From an uncultured Bryobacterales bacterium (GTDB taxonomy: Bacteria > Acidobacteriota > Terriglobia > Bryobacterales > UBA6623): 64,000 nucleotides of DNA. The stretch spans positions 310,001 to 374,000 of the forward strand of contig CATOTH010000009.1 of NCBI GenBank assembly GCA_951813065.1, in the 5' to 3' direction. The position numbers were made by a program, and so were the translations under genes. Below, in pieces: positions 7,421 to 16,597 of the stretch; within the stretch, counting starts at the first letter, position 1, and each line of letters begins with the position of its first letter. Under the pieces are notes generated by a model, which was given only the letters and a program-made list of their open reading frames with translations, was not told the origin of the DNA and made no database searches.

Positions 7421-10188
7421 GCGTCTTCAGAGTGATTCTGCTCTTATGCCTCGGAGGGCTTGTTTCAGCCTCCGGAATGGCGGAGGAGATCCTCTACTCC
7501 GGACCGCAGCCGGGCGAAGCGCTACCGGGTTTTGAGGCTCTTGCCGTCAATGGGCCGCACTCCGGTAGGGTGCATGACTTCGTCACCGAGTACGGCGATG
7601 CTCCGATCTTGCTCATCTTCGCGCACTACATCGACCGCAATGTGTACGGAGTCTGGTGGCCGAGCGACCGCTACGCGGCCGAACGAAGCATAGCTGGCCT
7701 GAGGACGTTGTTTGTCTACTTGGCGCCGGACCGCGTGTCCGGCGAGCGGCGCATGCATCAGGTCAAGAAGTCGCTCACCTTGGAGGTGCCGGCGGCCGTG
7801 TCGATCGATGGAGTGGAGGGACCGGGTGCTTACGGGCTCAACCGGCAAGTGGGGGTCACAGCCATCATTGCCAAGGACAAGCGGGTCGTCGCCAATATCA
7901 CGTTGGTGCAGCCGGGCCTGGTCGACGCCCCTAGGATCATCGCGGAGGCTGCCAAGCTGGTGGGCGGTCATGTGCCCACGGGCGAGGAACTCGCCGATCA
8001 CGGGCCCCGGTACAGGATGAAGAGCGCTGTCCGGACGCCATACGAGGGCCCGTTCTCAGAGTCGCGAAGCGGGTTCATCCAAGAATCGGAGGATGTCCCC
8101 GATTTCGTGACGCAGGTGCAGCCCAAGATGGTCAAGGCCGGCTGTTTCTCCGGTGGGTGCCACGGTGCTGCGGCCGGGAAGGGGGGATTCAGTCTCTCAC
8201 TGCTCGGCTACGACCCGGAAATGGACTACGAGTCGATTGTCCGGCAGTACTGGGGCAGGCGATTGAATTTCGTTCGCCCGCGCGAGAGCTTGGTGCTTCA
8301 GAAGCCGACCTTTCAGGTGGTCCACGAGGGGGGTGTGCGCTTCTCGCCGGACTCGGAAACCTACCGCGACCTGCTGGCGTGGATTGAAGCGGGAGCGCCG
8401 TTCCGATCCGTGAATCCCCGCCAAATCACCAATCTCGAGGTCGTACCTGCTTCTCGCACCGTGGAGCGGCCCGGTACGGAGGGGCAGCTCCAGGTGTTGG
8501 CGAGTTTTTCGGACGGGAAGCGCGAGGACGTCACGGCTTACGCGCTCTATATGTCGAACGACGACGCGGTCGCATCGATCGATCAAGACGGAAAGTTCAC
8601 GGTCAACGCCGTGGGCGAGACCAGTCTCAGCGCGCGCTACATGGGTCGGTTTGCAAACGCACGCGTCGGCATTCCCTTCGGCGGGGACCGAGAGACCATC
8701 GCCCGCCAGCTTGAGGGGCAGTCCTCGTTCATTGACGAGCTGGTCGGACGGAACCTGCTCCGGCTCGGGATCGAGCCCTCGGAACTCTGCACGGATGCCG
8801 AATTCGCCCGGCGGGCCTATCTGGATATCACCGGCACGCTCCCCACTGCGGCCGAGGCGCGGGCTTTTCTGGCTGACGATCGGAGCGACAGGCGGGGCCG
8901 GTTGGTCGAGGAGTTGCTGACCCGGCCGGAGTTCGCCCAGTACTGGTCGCTTTGGCTGCTGGACCTGTTGCGCGTCAACGGACGGACCATCGGGGTGGAG
9001 AACCTGGCGGTCTTCGCGGACTGGATCCGGATGGGGCTGGAGGACGACAGATCCCTCGGCACGATGGTCCGGGAGATCCTGACGGCTGTCGGCGATGGAA
9101 CTGAAGTCGCTGCAGCCAATTTCCTGCGGCGAGAGACTGATCCGAAGCTGCAGATGGAGCTGACTACAGAGGCCCTGATGGGCTCCCGGTCCCGGTGCGC
9201 CCAGTGCCACAATCACCCGTTCGACAGCTGGACGCAAACGCAGTACCACCAGATGGCCGCGTTCTTCGTGCGGGTCACTAAGACGGAAAAGGGCATCGCC
9301 CTGATCGATCACGGCGAGATCGAGCATCCCAAGACCGGCGAGATCGTCGCCCCTGGTTTTCCGGATGGCAAGCTGGCGAAACTGGATGGCGACGAGGATC
9401 GTCGGACGGCGCTCGCAAGCTGGATGGCCTCCCCCGAGAACCGCTATTTCGCCCGGTCCATGGCCAACAGGATTTGGGAACGGCTCATGGGACGCGGAGT
9501 GGTTGAGCCGGTTGATTTCCTGAGCGCCAGCAACCCGCCCACCAATCCGGAACTGCTGGACGCGCTCGAAGCGTTCTTCAAGGTGGGCGACGGCAACGAA
9601 GACAGGCCGTACTCGGTCAAGTCCCTAATTGCCGAGATTGTCCGCAGCCGCGCCTACCAGAGAAGCGCGGCGGCCAGTTCCAACAACCAGCGCGATGACC
9701 GCTTCTACTCCCGGGCCTTGGCACAGCCCCTCGACGCGTACGCATTCGTCGATGCCGTTTCTCAGGTGACGGGAATGTCTGAGGCCTTCACTGACCTACC
9801 GCCGACAACCCGCGCGATCGGGGTGCCCGATGCGAGCGTGGAATCGTACCTGCTCGATGTCTGCGGCCGATGCCGCCGGGAGGGTTCCTGCGACGAGGCC
9901 AATTCGGCTTCGGGCGGAGTGCGTCAGGCGCTGCATTTGATCAACGGTCCGGCGATCAACTCCAAGATCAGCGCACCCGGAAGCCGGCTGGACCGGCTTC
10001 TGGCAGACAACGCATCGCCGTCGGCGATCGCCGAGGAGTTCTACTACGCGGCCCTGAGCCGTCCCCCGACTGACGACGAGCGGGAGTTCTGGTTTTCCGA
10101 GGTGAACCGGTCCGAAGGGGCCCGGTCGGTTTACGAGGATCTGGTGTGGGCTCTGCTAAACACACGACAATTCGTCTTCAACAGGTGA
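7417..10188 (+). CDS. Thioredoxin-like / Ig-like / DUF1549-DUF1553 cytochrome-like fusion protein
   Basis: This 923-residue protein starts at the ATG overlapping the WD40 stop and has a Sec signal peptide. Residues about 25-200 form a thioredoxin-like domain without a CxxC pair, homologous to the whole product of the next gene. A cytochrome-like segment follows with the unusual motif C243-FSGG-C248-H249. Residues about 337-423 look like a bacterial Ig-like (BIG2) domain (VLASFSDGKREDVTAYA). DUF1549 follows with C594-AQ-C597-H598 NHPFDSW, then DUF1553 (MANRIWERLMGRG, ALHLINGPAINSKI). It is presumably a periplasmic haem protein working with DUF1501; the substrate is unknown. An upstream in-frame ATG at 7363 would lose the signal peptide, so it was not used. 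Confidence 0.87.
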   Translation: MSVFRVILLLCLGGLVSASGMAEEILYSGPQPGEALPGFEALAVNGPHSGRVHDFVTEYGDAPILLIFAHYIDRNVYGVWWPSDRYAAERSIAGLRTLFVYLAPDRVSGERRMHQVKKSLTLEVPAAVSIDGVEGPGAYGLNRQVGVTAIIAKDKRVVANITLVQPGLVDAPRIIAEAAKLVGGHVPTGEELADHGPRYRMKSAVRTPYEGPFSESRSGFIQESEDVPDFVTQVQPKMVKAGCFSGGCHGAAAGKGGFSLSLLGYDPEMDYESIVRQYWGRRLNFVRPRESLVLQKPTFQVVHEGGVRFSPDSETYRDLLAWIEAGAPFRSVNPRQITNLEVVPASRTVERPGTEGQLQVLASFSDGKREDVTAYALYMSNDDAVASIDQDGKFTVNAVGETSLSARYMGRFANARVGIPFGGDRETIARQLEGQSSFIDELVGRNLLRLGIEPSELCTDAEFARRAYLDITGTLPTAAEARAFLADDRSDRRGRLVEELLTRPEFAQYWSLWLLDLLRVNGRTIGVENLAVFADWIRMGLEDDRSLGTMVREILTAVGDGTEVAAANFLRRETDPKLQMELTTEALMGSRSRCAQCHNHPFDSWTQTQYHQMAAFFVRVTKTEKGIALIDHGEIEHPKTGEIVAPGFPDGKLAKLDGDEDRRTALASWMASPENRYFARSMANRIWERLMGRGVVEPVDFLSASNPPTNPELLDALEAFFKVGDGNEDRPYSVKSLIAEIVRSRAYQRSAAASSNNQRDDRFYSRALAQPLDAYAFVDAVSQVTGMSEAFTDLPPTTRAIGVPDASVESYLLDVCGRCRREGSCDEANSASGGVRQALHLINGPAINSKISAPGSRLDRLLADNASPSAIAEEFYYAALSRPPTDDEREFWFSEVNRSEGARSVYEDLVWALLNTRQFVFNR

Positions 10189-10192
10189 CCTC

Positions 10193-10870
10193 ATGCATGC
10201 ACACTCAGTAGCACACGTTCGCGCCGGGACGCTGTGCGCCGTTCTTCTGGGGGCGGCTACGCTCCTTCCAGCGCAACAGGTGCGGTACTCAGGGCCTCAG
10301 AGCGGCGAGTCTCTCGAGCCCTTCTCTGTCCTGGCTGTCAACGGGCCCGAGGCCGGGACCGAAGTCGACTTCATCTCGCGGTGGGGCGAAGATCCGATGC
10401 TGATCATCTTTCTGCATCAGCTGGACCGCAATATCGCCGCGTTGCTCCGTCCCTGTGAATGGTTCGCCCACGAGCGCGCCGAAGCAGGATTGAAGTCCCT
10501 GATCGTCTTCTTGCACGACGACAAGATCTTTGGCGAGCGGCGAATGCAGGCCGTGGTGAAATCGATGGGCATCAGGATTCCGGTCGGGGTTTCCGTGGAA
10601 GGCGTTGAAGGGCCGGGCCCTTACGGCCTCAACAAGAGCGTCGCGATCACAATCCTGGTGGCCAAGAACCGCAAGGTAACGGACAATTACGCGATCGTGC
10701 AGGCAGGTGTGGTCGACGCTCCCAAGGTCTTGAAGTCTGTCGCGGCCCATGTGGGGGGCGACGTCGACAAGCTGATGGCGAGAGTCCACGACGCGGATCA
10801 GAGAGCCATGATGGCCCGTCGGGCAAGGGCGATGCAGGCGGAACAGTCCAAGTCCGACGACAGTAAGTGA
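10193..10870 (+). CDS. Exported thioredoxin-like (redoxin-fold) protein without CxxC
   Basis: This 225-residue protein has a signal peptide (CAVLLGAATLLPAQQ). It starts 4 bases after the preceding stop. The body matches the N-terminal domain of the preceding protein: YSGPQSGESL, LAVNGPEAG, GERRMQAVVKS, EGVEGPGPYGLNKSV and QAGVVDAPKV all have counterparts there. The only cysteines are in or near the leader and in LRPCEWF, so thiol redox chemistry is unlikely. The C-terminus ends in a charged helix rich in Arg, Ala and Met. The gene closes the operon and may be a partner of the fused domain or a duplicate of it. Confidence 0.82.
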   Translation: MHAHSVAHVRAGTLCAVLLGAATLLPAQQVRYSGPQSGESLEPFSVLAVNGPEAGTEVDFISRWGEDPMLIIFLHQLDRNIAALLRPCEWFAHERAEAGLKSLIVFLHDDKIFGERRMQAVVKSMGIRIPVGVSVEGVEGPGPYGLNKSVAITILVAKNRKVTDNYAIVQAGVVDAPKVLKSVAAHVGGDVDKLMARVHDADQRAMMARRARAMQAEQSKSDDSK

Positions 10871-11074
10871 TCCGACGCACCTCGCCGCCAAGATGGGCCT
10901 TGGAGGCAGGCGATCGTATTCGCAGCCTCGCGACTATCTCGAGGCCGGCAACCTCGCCGCGACAACTGCCGCCGAGTGTCCCTGGTCCCCGGCTCGCGCG
11001 CCCCTGTCACGCGCGCTGAGAGAATTGGTTTCGGGGGAGACTGGAACCACGGCGCAATATCGCGGGTTGGAGCG

Positions 11075-12670
11075 TCAGTCGTAGTACTCAAGGCCCAAGT
11101 GCGTGATCATTTGTTCTCCGGCCATCCAGCGCAGAGTGTTCTTCAGTTTCATCAACTGGATGAAAATGTCGTGCTCGGGATAGAGCTGAGCCGGCACCAT
11201 CGGCGACTTGAAATAGAACGACAGCCACTCTTGGATGCCGACTAGGCCAGCGCGCTGAGCGAGATCGAGGAACAGCGCCAGGTCCAGGACCAGCGGCGCG
11301 GCCAGGATCGAGTCGCGGCAGAGGAAGTTGACCTTCAGTTGCATCGGATAGCCCAGCCAGCCGGTCAGGTCGATGTTGTCCCAGCCCTCCTTGTTGTCGC
11401 CGCGCGGTGGGTAGTAGTTGATCCGAACCATGTGCGAGAACCCGGCATAGAGTTCCGGGTAGTGCTCCGGCTGGAGGATGACGTCGAGAGCGCCGAGCTT
11501 GCTCTCCTCCTTGGTCTTGAACGAGTCCGGCTCCTCCAGGACGACCCCGTCCCGGTTGCCGAGAATATTGGTGGAAAACCAGCCGTCCACCCCCAGGAGG
11601 CGCGCCTTCAGCCCGGGCGCGATGAGCGTCTTCATGAATGTCTGCCCGGTCTTGAAGTCCTTTCCGCACACCGGGACCTGGCGTTCCTTTGCAAGCTGCT
11701 GCAGGGCGGGGATGTCGGCGGTCAGGTTTGGTGCTCCGTTCGCGAACGGAACGCCGCACTGCAGCGCGGCGTATGCATAGATTTGCGAAGGGGCGATGTT
11801 GGGATTGTTGGACAGCAGGCCCGTTTCGAACGCCTCCAGCGAGGTATGCACATCCGTGGGGCGCAGTAGCGTCTCGGTGGATCCGCACCAGACCATGACG
11901 GCCCGGTCAACAGCCTGGACGCGTTTGAATTCCTCGATGTCCCGGACCAGCGCCTCGGCCAGAGCCATCTTGTTGCTGCCATGCTTGACATTTGAACCGC
12001 TAAGACGAGGCACGTAGCTGGGCTCGAAGACGGCCGCCATCGGTCGGACGGCCCTGAGATCCTCTTCCGCTTGACCGAGCAGGCTGGGATCGATCACACC
12101 GGCCGTTTGGGCTGCCTCGTACCCATCCTGTCCATGGATATCCCATCCGCCAAACACCAGCTTGTCGATTCCTTGCAGCTCAAGAAGGTCGCGGATCAGC
12201 GGGTTGCGCTTGTCGGTTCGCTTGCTGAGACGGATTCGGCCCATCTGCGTCAGCGAGCCGACGGGCTTGGCCACGCCCCTGTTGATCAAGGCGATACCGC
12301 CCATCGTGGTAGTTGCCACGGCACCTAGGCCAGGCAGGAGCACACCTAGGCGCCCACTTGGCGGAGCAATGCGCGGCGGAGCCATCCGCGAGAGAAACCG
12401 CTCGGAGAACTTGGCTCCGTCAGCGCCCACCGTTCTCCGGTTGCCGGTCAACAGTTCCTCTTGCCTGCTGTCCGCGACAAAGCGCCCTTCTTCAATGCAC
12501 TCGCGAAGCTCCCAGAGCGGCAGCCCCAAGGTGTCGGCGACCTGCGCCGCATCGCTGAACTTCAGATCCCGCTTGCGCTGCACTAGGCCGAGATAGAGCT
12601 GCTGATACCCGATTCGGGTGCGCTCCGCCAACAGCTTGAGATTGACAAAATAAGTGGATTGATTATCCAT
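11075..12670 (-). CDS. ino1: Myo-inositol-1-phosphate synthase family protein with N-terminal helix-turn-helix
   Basis: This 531-residue protein converts glucose-6-phosphate to inositol-phosphate with NAD if the family function holds. Residues 107-531 show the family landmarks: a dinucleotide loop LLPGLGAVATTTMGGI (111-126), FANGAPNLTAD (309-319), GKDFKTGQT (336-344) and STNILGNRDG (366-375). Residues 1-60 are an extra segment that reads like an XRE/LacI-type helix-turn-helix (LAERTRIGYQQLYLGL, then VADTLGLPLWEL). Bacterial relatives normally start near residue 100. The ATG at 12670 fits a near-perfect -10 box six bases upstream. The gene is divergent from the DUF1592 gene. Confidence 0.88.
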   Translation of the reverse strand: MDNQSTYFVNLKLLAERTRIGYQQLYLGLVQRKRDLKFSDAAQVADTLGLPLWELRECIEEGRFVADSRQEELLTGNRRTVGADGAKFSERFLSRMAPPRIAPPSGRLGVLLPGLGAVATTTMGGIALINRGVAKPVGSLTQMGRIRLSKRTDKRNPLIRDLLELQGIDKLVFGGWDIHGQDGYEAAQTAGVIDPSLLGQAEEDLRAVRPMAAVFEPSYVPRLSGSNVKHGSNKMALAEALVRDIEEFKRVQAVDRAVMVWCGSTETLLRPTDVHTSLEAFETGLLSNNPNIAPSQIYAYAALQCGVPFANGAPNLTADIPALQQLAKERQVPVCGKDFKTGQTFMKTLIAPGLKARLLGVDGWFSTNILGNRDGVVLEEPDSFKTKEESKLGALDVILQPEHYPELYAGFSHMVRINYYPPRGDNKEGWDNIDLTGWLGYPMQLKVNFLCRDSILAAPLVLDLALFLDLAQRAGLVGIQEWLSFYFKSPMVPAQLYPEHDIFIQLMKLKNTLRWMAGEQMITHLGLEYYD

Positions 12671-12676
12671 AAAGAT

Positions 12677-12682
12677 ATTATA
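12677..12682 (-). promoter_or_regulatory. -10 box TATAAT giving a likely leaderless ino1 transcript
   Basis: A perfect TATAAT lies on the minus strand with six bases between it and ATG 12670. That puts the expected transcription start on the A of the start codon. No good -35 hexamer is present; the -35 position falls inside the palindrome at 12691-12711. No ribosome site precedes the ATG, which fits leaderless translation. Confidence 0.55.
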
Positions 12683-12690
12683 GCAGTAGC

Positions 12691-12711
12691 AAATTATCGA
12701 GTTGATAATTT
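12691..12711. promoter_or_regulatory. Candidate operator: perfect 8-5-8 palindrome
   Basis: AAATTATC-gagtt-GATAATTT is a perfect inverted repeat covering the -35 region of the ino1 promoter. Related half-sites GATTATC occur at 12661-12667, inside the first codons, and at 12743-12749. The gene product carries a helix-turn-helix, so self-repression is a natural hypothesis. Confidence 0.5.
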
Positions 12712-13119
12712 ATAGGGATCATCTGTCCGTCGTATTTTCTAAGATTATCAAGATGGCCACACAAAATGGCGAGGGCCGGATTCGCGCTTACGGTCTCGAA
12801 TCGCGTGACCGTCTCGAGAACTGCCAAGTGCAGGCGGCGTGACGGCTTCTCCGCAACGTGGGAACCCGGCTCTGCTCCGACCGACGAATCGATCCTGAAT
12901 CGGTCCGACCTCTGTCAGCTTCGAATAGACCGCCGATCGGGTCCGGCTGGAATGCCGAGTGTGTTGGGAATCGAGTTAGAACCATTCATTGAATCGCGTG
13001 TCGCGGTACAATTGGAGCAACTTTCTAGAGACGGCAAACCCCCGGTCCGGCGGCACATCACTATTTCCACGACTGGGGCGTATCGTCGATTCCGGAGGGA
13101 CATCGAGGTTGCAGAGTTG
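12712..13119. other. Divergent intergenic region between ino1 and the DUF1592 gene
   Basis: The frame of the downstream gene is open from ATG 12766, but the 118 codons before 13120 read as basic, non-domain-like sequence with no signal peptide. They are therefore treated as untranslated. Apart from the half-site at 12743, no structure was seen. Confidence 0.45.
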
Positions 13120-15207
13120 ATGCGGGGCTTGTCTTGGTGGGTTGCAACCCGCTGCCGCGCGGCTGGCTTGCTGGCTGTGGCCATTTTCGTGTCGCCACAC
13201 CTCCTGGCTGCCGACAGCGACGTCTTGAGGGACGTCTTGCAGCCAGTCTTCCGGCAGAATTGCGTCCAGTGCCATGGCGCGCTCGGGGATCCCAATGGGA
13301 ACGTCAACCTCGTTGCACTGAACAGTGTGGCCAACCTTACGAGCGATCCAGAACTGATCAGGAATCTTGTTCGAGTGCTAGATTCCGGGGTCATGCCTCC
13401 CGTCGGTGCGCCCGCGCTGGCTCAGGACCAGCGCAGACAGGTTGTCGACGAACTCCGGGAATTGCTGCATCTCGCGGTCAGCTCCCAGAAGGCGTTTCCC
13501 CAAACACCGATTCGACGAATGAATCGCTTCCAGTACAACAACGCCGTCCAGGACCTGCTGGAACTGCAAGTCGAAGTCTTCGCCCTACCCGAGCGCATGC
13601 TCCGCGAGTATGGTTATTTTCGTCCGGAGACCGGCAGGATGCCTGACGCGCTCAAGGCTGGCAGCCGCCCGTTAGGCAAGTCTCAGTTGATCGGCAAGCG
13701 ACTTGCCGGTGTCGTGCCCTTTCCGCAGGACCTTCGGGCGGAGCACGGTTACGACAACCGCGGAGATCACCTGACCTTGTCGCCGCTCTTGCTGGAATCA
13801 TTTCTCACGCTGAGCCGATCAATCGTTGAGAGCCCGGACTTCAACGAGCAGACGAGCCGGGCCTGGATGCGCCTGTTCTCGCCGCCAGCCGATGGCGGGG
13901 ACAGGGAGAACGCGGTCAGGGAATCGTTGCGGAAATTCCTTACGAGGGCGTTCCGCCGACCTGTCGATCGCGTCCTCTTGGATCGCTACGCCAACTTTGC
14001 GCTGAGACAAATCGAGGCCACCGGGTCCTTCGCTGACGGCATGAAGTCTGCCGTCGCCGCCGCGCTGGCGTCGCCGCGATTCCTCTATCTTTACGATCGC
14101 GGAGGTGCTGACGACAGTGCCGAGCGGCTCGACGATTTCGAATTGGCATCCCGTCTCTCGTTCTTCCTGTGGGGCAGTATTCCGGACCAGACCTTGCTGG
14201 ACTTGGCCGCCGACGGGAAGCTCCGTGACCCAGGCGTGCTGCGGCAACAGGTCCAGCGCATGTTGCAGGACGCTCGCCTGAAGCGCTTTTGCGACAGCTT
14301 CCCAACGCAATGGCTGCAGCTCGAGCGCATCGTGTCCGCGGTTCCCGACCCGCAACGATTCCCGGATTTCTACTTCGCCAAGTACCGCTCGAGCATGCAC
14401 ATGATGCTGGAGCCGCTGCTGCTTTTCGAGGCGATCCTCATCGAAGACCGCTCCATCCTGGAACTGGTGGATTCGGATTTCAGCTATCGCAGCGAATTGC
14501 TGGACTCGTGGTACCTGGACGGTACTCGTCCCCAGAGAGTCCCGCCGGTTCAGATTCCATTTCGCCGTGTTCGGGTGGAGGACCGCCGGCAGGGCGGGGT
14601 GATCACCAATGTGGCTGTCATGACCATGACATCCGGGCCGATGGAGACACGACCAATCACCCGGGGAGCCTGGATCGCCAGCGTTGTCTTCAAGGACCCG
14701 CCGGATCCGCCGCCTGCCAACGTGCCGCCACTGCCGCATGAGGAGGAATCTGACACGGTCGCAGCCCTTACCATGCGGGAACGCTTCGAGGCACATCGCA
14801 CACAACCGGACTGCGCGAGTTGCCATGTCAAGATCGATCCCTTGGGTTTTGCCCTGGAGAACTACGGTCCCACCGGAGTCTGGCGGGACACGTATGACAA
14901 TGGCCGATCGGTGGACGCGGGCGGGGTCCTCTTCGGACGGCACAAGTTCGATGACATCGTCGAGTTCAAGGACGCGATCCTTGCGGAAAAGAGCCTCTTT
15001 GCTCGCGCCTTTTCCGGGCACGTGCTCGAGTTTGCTCTGGGGCGGGAACTGGACGCCTCGGACGAGCCGGCGCTGGATCGGATTGTGCGTGAAACAGACA
15101 AGGCCGACTATAGGATTCAAGAAATGATTCAACAGATTGTGCTCAGCGATCCGTTTCTGCGGAAGTACAATCCGACTAGACTAGGAGAACAGCCCCAGGC
15201 GGACTGA
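13120..15207 (+). CDS. Planctomycete-type cytochrome c protein (DUF1587/1595/1592/1588/1585)
   Basis: This 695-residue protein takes the ATG in front of a signal peptide (AAGLLAVAIFVSPHLLAA). Domains run in the usual order. A cytochrome c-like module has C48-VQ-C51-H52, then DUF1587 (RMNRFQYNNAVQDLLEL), DUF1595 (FLTRAFRRPVDRVLLDRY), DUF1592 (LASRLSFFLWGSIPD) and DUF1588 with a second haem-type motif C565-AS-C568-H569. DUF1585 closes the protein (FSGHVLEFALGRELDASDE). It is probably a periplasmic dihaem oxidoreductase or electron acceptor of unknown substrate. Four bases separate it from the DUF1552 gene, its regular partner in sequenced genomes. Confidence 0.9.
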   Translation: MRGLSWWVATRCRAAGLLAVAIFVSPHLLAADSDVLRDVLQPVFRQNCVQCHGALGDPNGNVNLVALNSVANLTSDPELIRNLVRVLDSGVMPPVGAPALAQDQRRQVVDELRELLHLAVSSQKAFPQTPIRRMNRFQYNNAVQDLLELQVEVFALPERMLREYGYFRPETGRMPDALKAGSRPLGKSQLIGKRLAGVVPFPQDLRAEHGYDNRGDHLTLSPLLLESFLTLSRSIVESPDFNEQTSRAWMRLFSPPADGGDRENAVRESLRKFLTRAFRRPVDRVLLDRYANFALRQIEATGSFADGMKSAVAAALASPRFLYLYDRGGADDSAERLDDFELASRLSFFLWGSIPDQTLLDLAADGKLRDPGVLRQQVQRMLQDARLKRFCDSFPTQWLQLERIVSAVPDPQRFPDFYFAKYRSSMHMMLEPLLLFEAILIEDRSILELVDSDFSYRSELLDSWYLDGTRPQRVPPVQIPFRRVRVEDRRQGGVITNVAVMTMTSGPMETRPITRGAWIASVVFKDPPDPPPANVPPLPHEEESDTVAALTMRERFEAHRTQPDCASCHVKIDPLGFALENYGPTGVWRDTYDNGRSVDAGGVLFGRHKFDDIVEFKDAILAEKSLFARAFSGHVLEFALGRELDASDEPALDRIVRETDKADYRIQEMIQQIVLSDPFLRKYNPTRLGEQPQAD

Positions 15208-15211
15208 CTTC

Positions 15212-16564
15212 ATGCGCGTCACTTCCAGAAGGTCGTTCCTCCGCGGCGTGGGCGGTGCCGCGCTTGCCTTGCCCTGGCTTGAGAGCCTGGCGATGCCAGC
15301 CCGTTCATCGACGCCGGAGGGGAAACCGCCTCGGCGCTTGGCCTTCTTCTATGTGCCGATCGGTGTTGTGCGTCGCGGCTTCTTTCCAGGGGAACTGCAT
15401 GCCGGGTTGCCGGCCTTCAACGGAGACCTCAGCGCAATCGCTGAAACCAAGACCACGGTTGGCTCTCACGCGATCAAGCTGACTCCCACGCTGAAGCCGC
15501 TCGAGAGGGTCAAGCACAAGATCGCCTTGGTTACAGGGCTGGACCGGACCTTCCAGAACGGCACGGATGTTCATGCGCAGTGCGCCTCGTGCTTCCTTAG
15601 CAGTGCCGCGCCGTTCACGATCAAGACATCGGCTTGGCCGCTGGAGCGCACGCTCGACCAGATCGTCGCCGATGGAATCGGTCACGCGACTCCCTTCCGC
15701 TCGCTCGAGCTCAGTTGCAATAGCCACCGAGACAATGTGGAGTCGATCTATTTTGACAACATCTCGTGGTACGGAACAGGGCATGTCGCGCCGTCGATAC
15801 GTGACCCGCGCAAGGCCTACCGTCGATTGTTCGGCACGCAGGAGGTTCAGGAGTTTCGGAACATCACCGACCTCGTGCTCGAGGATGCCCGGTCACTGCA
15901 ACGGGAACTCGGATACGCCGATCGCGACAAGTTCGCGGAATACTTCGAGTCCATTCGCACCATCGAAGAGCAGATGGACAAGCTGGAGCGGATGAAGGGT
16001 GAACTGAATGAAGTTTCACTCGCGGAGCCTCCGGAGGCCCACTTGCCGCGCGGAGCATACATCCGCCTGATGGGCGACCTGATGGTAGTGGCGCTGCAGA
16101 CCGGCCTGACACGTGTGGCCACGCTGATGGTCGCCCCGGAGCGCTGGAACACGCCGTTCATGTTCGAGGGCCTTTTCGACAAGCCGATGAGCCATCACCT
16201 GATGTCCCACAAGCAGACGGAATTCGGCGAAGAATTGCTGAAGGTCGATCGCTTCCACATGCAGCAGTTCGCCTACCTGCTCGAAAGGATGGATGGAATT
16301 CAGGAGGCTGACGGCTCAACGTTGCTCGACAATACGATCTTCACCTACGGTTCCGGCCTTGGTGACGGAGCGACCCACCAGTACAGCGATCTTCCCATCA
16401 TCGTCGCCGGAACCGGTGCGGGAACGCTCAAGGTCAATCAGCAGCTGCACTGTCCGGACGGCACTCCTCTTGCCAATCTATGGCTCACGCAGGCTCGTGT
16501 GATGGGTGCTGAACTTGATCGCTTCGCGGACAGCGATGGAGTTGTTTCCCAGTTGCTTGCGTGA
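15212..16564 (+). CDS. DUF1552 family Tat-exported protein
   Basis: This 450-residue protein has a clear twin-arginine leader (TSRRSFLRGVGGAALALPWLE). The family body follows: RRLAFFYVPIGVVRRGFFP, ALVTGLDRTFQNGTDVHAQC, RSLELSCNSHRDN, and near the end DNTIFTYGSGLGDGATHQYSDLP. DUF1552 is a relative of DUF1501 with no established reaction. It shares an operon with the DUF1592-type cytochrome, so the two probably act together in the periplasm. The TnpB gene ends only 33 bases downstream on the other strand. Confidence 0.9.
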   Translation: MRVTSRRSFLRGVGGAALALPWLESLAMPARSSTPEGKPPRRLAFFYVPIGVVRRGFFPGELHAGLPAFNGDLSAIAETKTTVGSHAIKLTPTLKPLERVKHKIALVTGLDRTFQNGTDVHAQCASCFLSSAAPFTIKTSAWPLERTLDQIVADGIGHATPFRSLELSCNSHRDNVESIYFDNISWYGTGHVAPSIRDPRKAYRRLFGTQEVQEFRNITDLVLEDARSLQRELGYADRDKFAEYFESIRTIEEQMDKLERMKGELNEVSLAEPPEAHLPRGAYIRLMGDLMVVALQTGLTRVATLMVAPERWNTPFMFEGLFDKPMSHHLMSHKQTEFGEELLKVDRFHMQQFAYLLERMDGIQEADGSTLLDNTIFTYGSGLGDGATHQYSDLPIIVAGTGAGTLKVNQQLHCPDGTPLANLWLTQARVMGAELDRFADSDGVVSQLLA

Positions 16565-16597
16565 TTGTGATTGGGGCTTACATACGAGAGTGCCGAG

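Noticed and set aside
8197-9327. 376-codon minus frame inside the thioredoxin-like/DUF1549 gene
   Set aside because: Antisense shadow with no ribosome site or domain; the plus strand carries a full conserved protein.
12766-13119. N-terminal extension of the DUF1592 protein from ATG 12766
   Set aside because: The 118 extra residues are not domain-like and would bury the signal peptide that begins after 13120.
13819-15132. 437-codon minus frame inside the DUF1592 gene
   Set aside because: Antisense shadow; no family motif, and the plus frame is fully explained.
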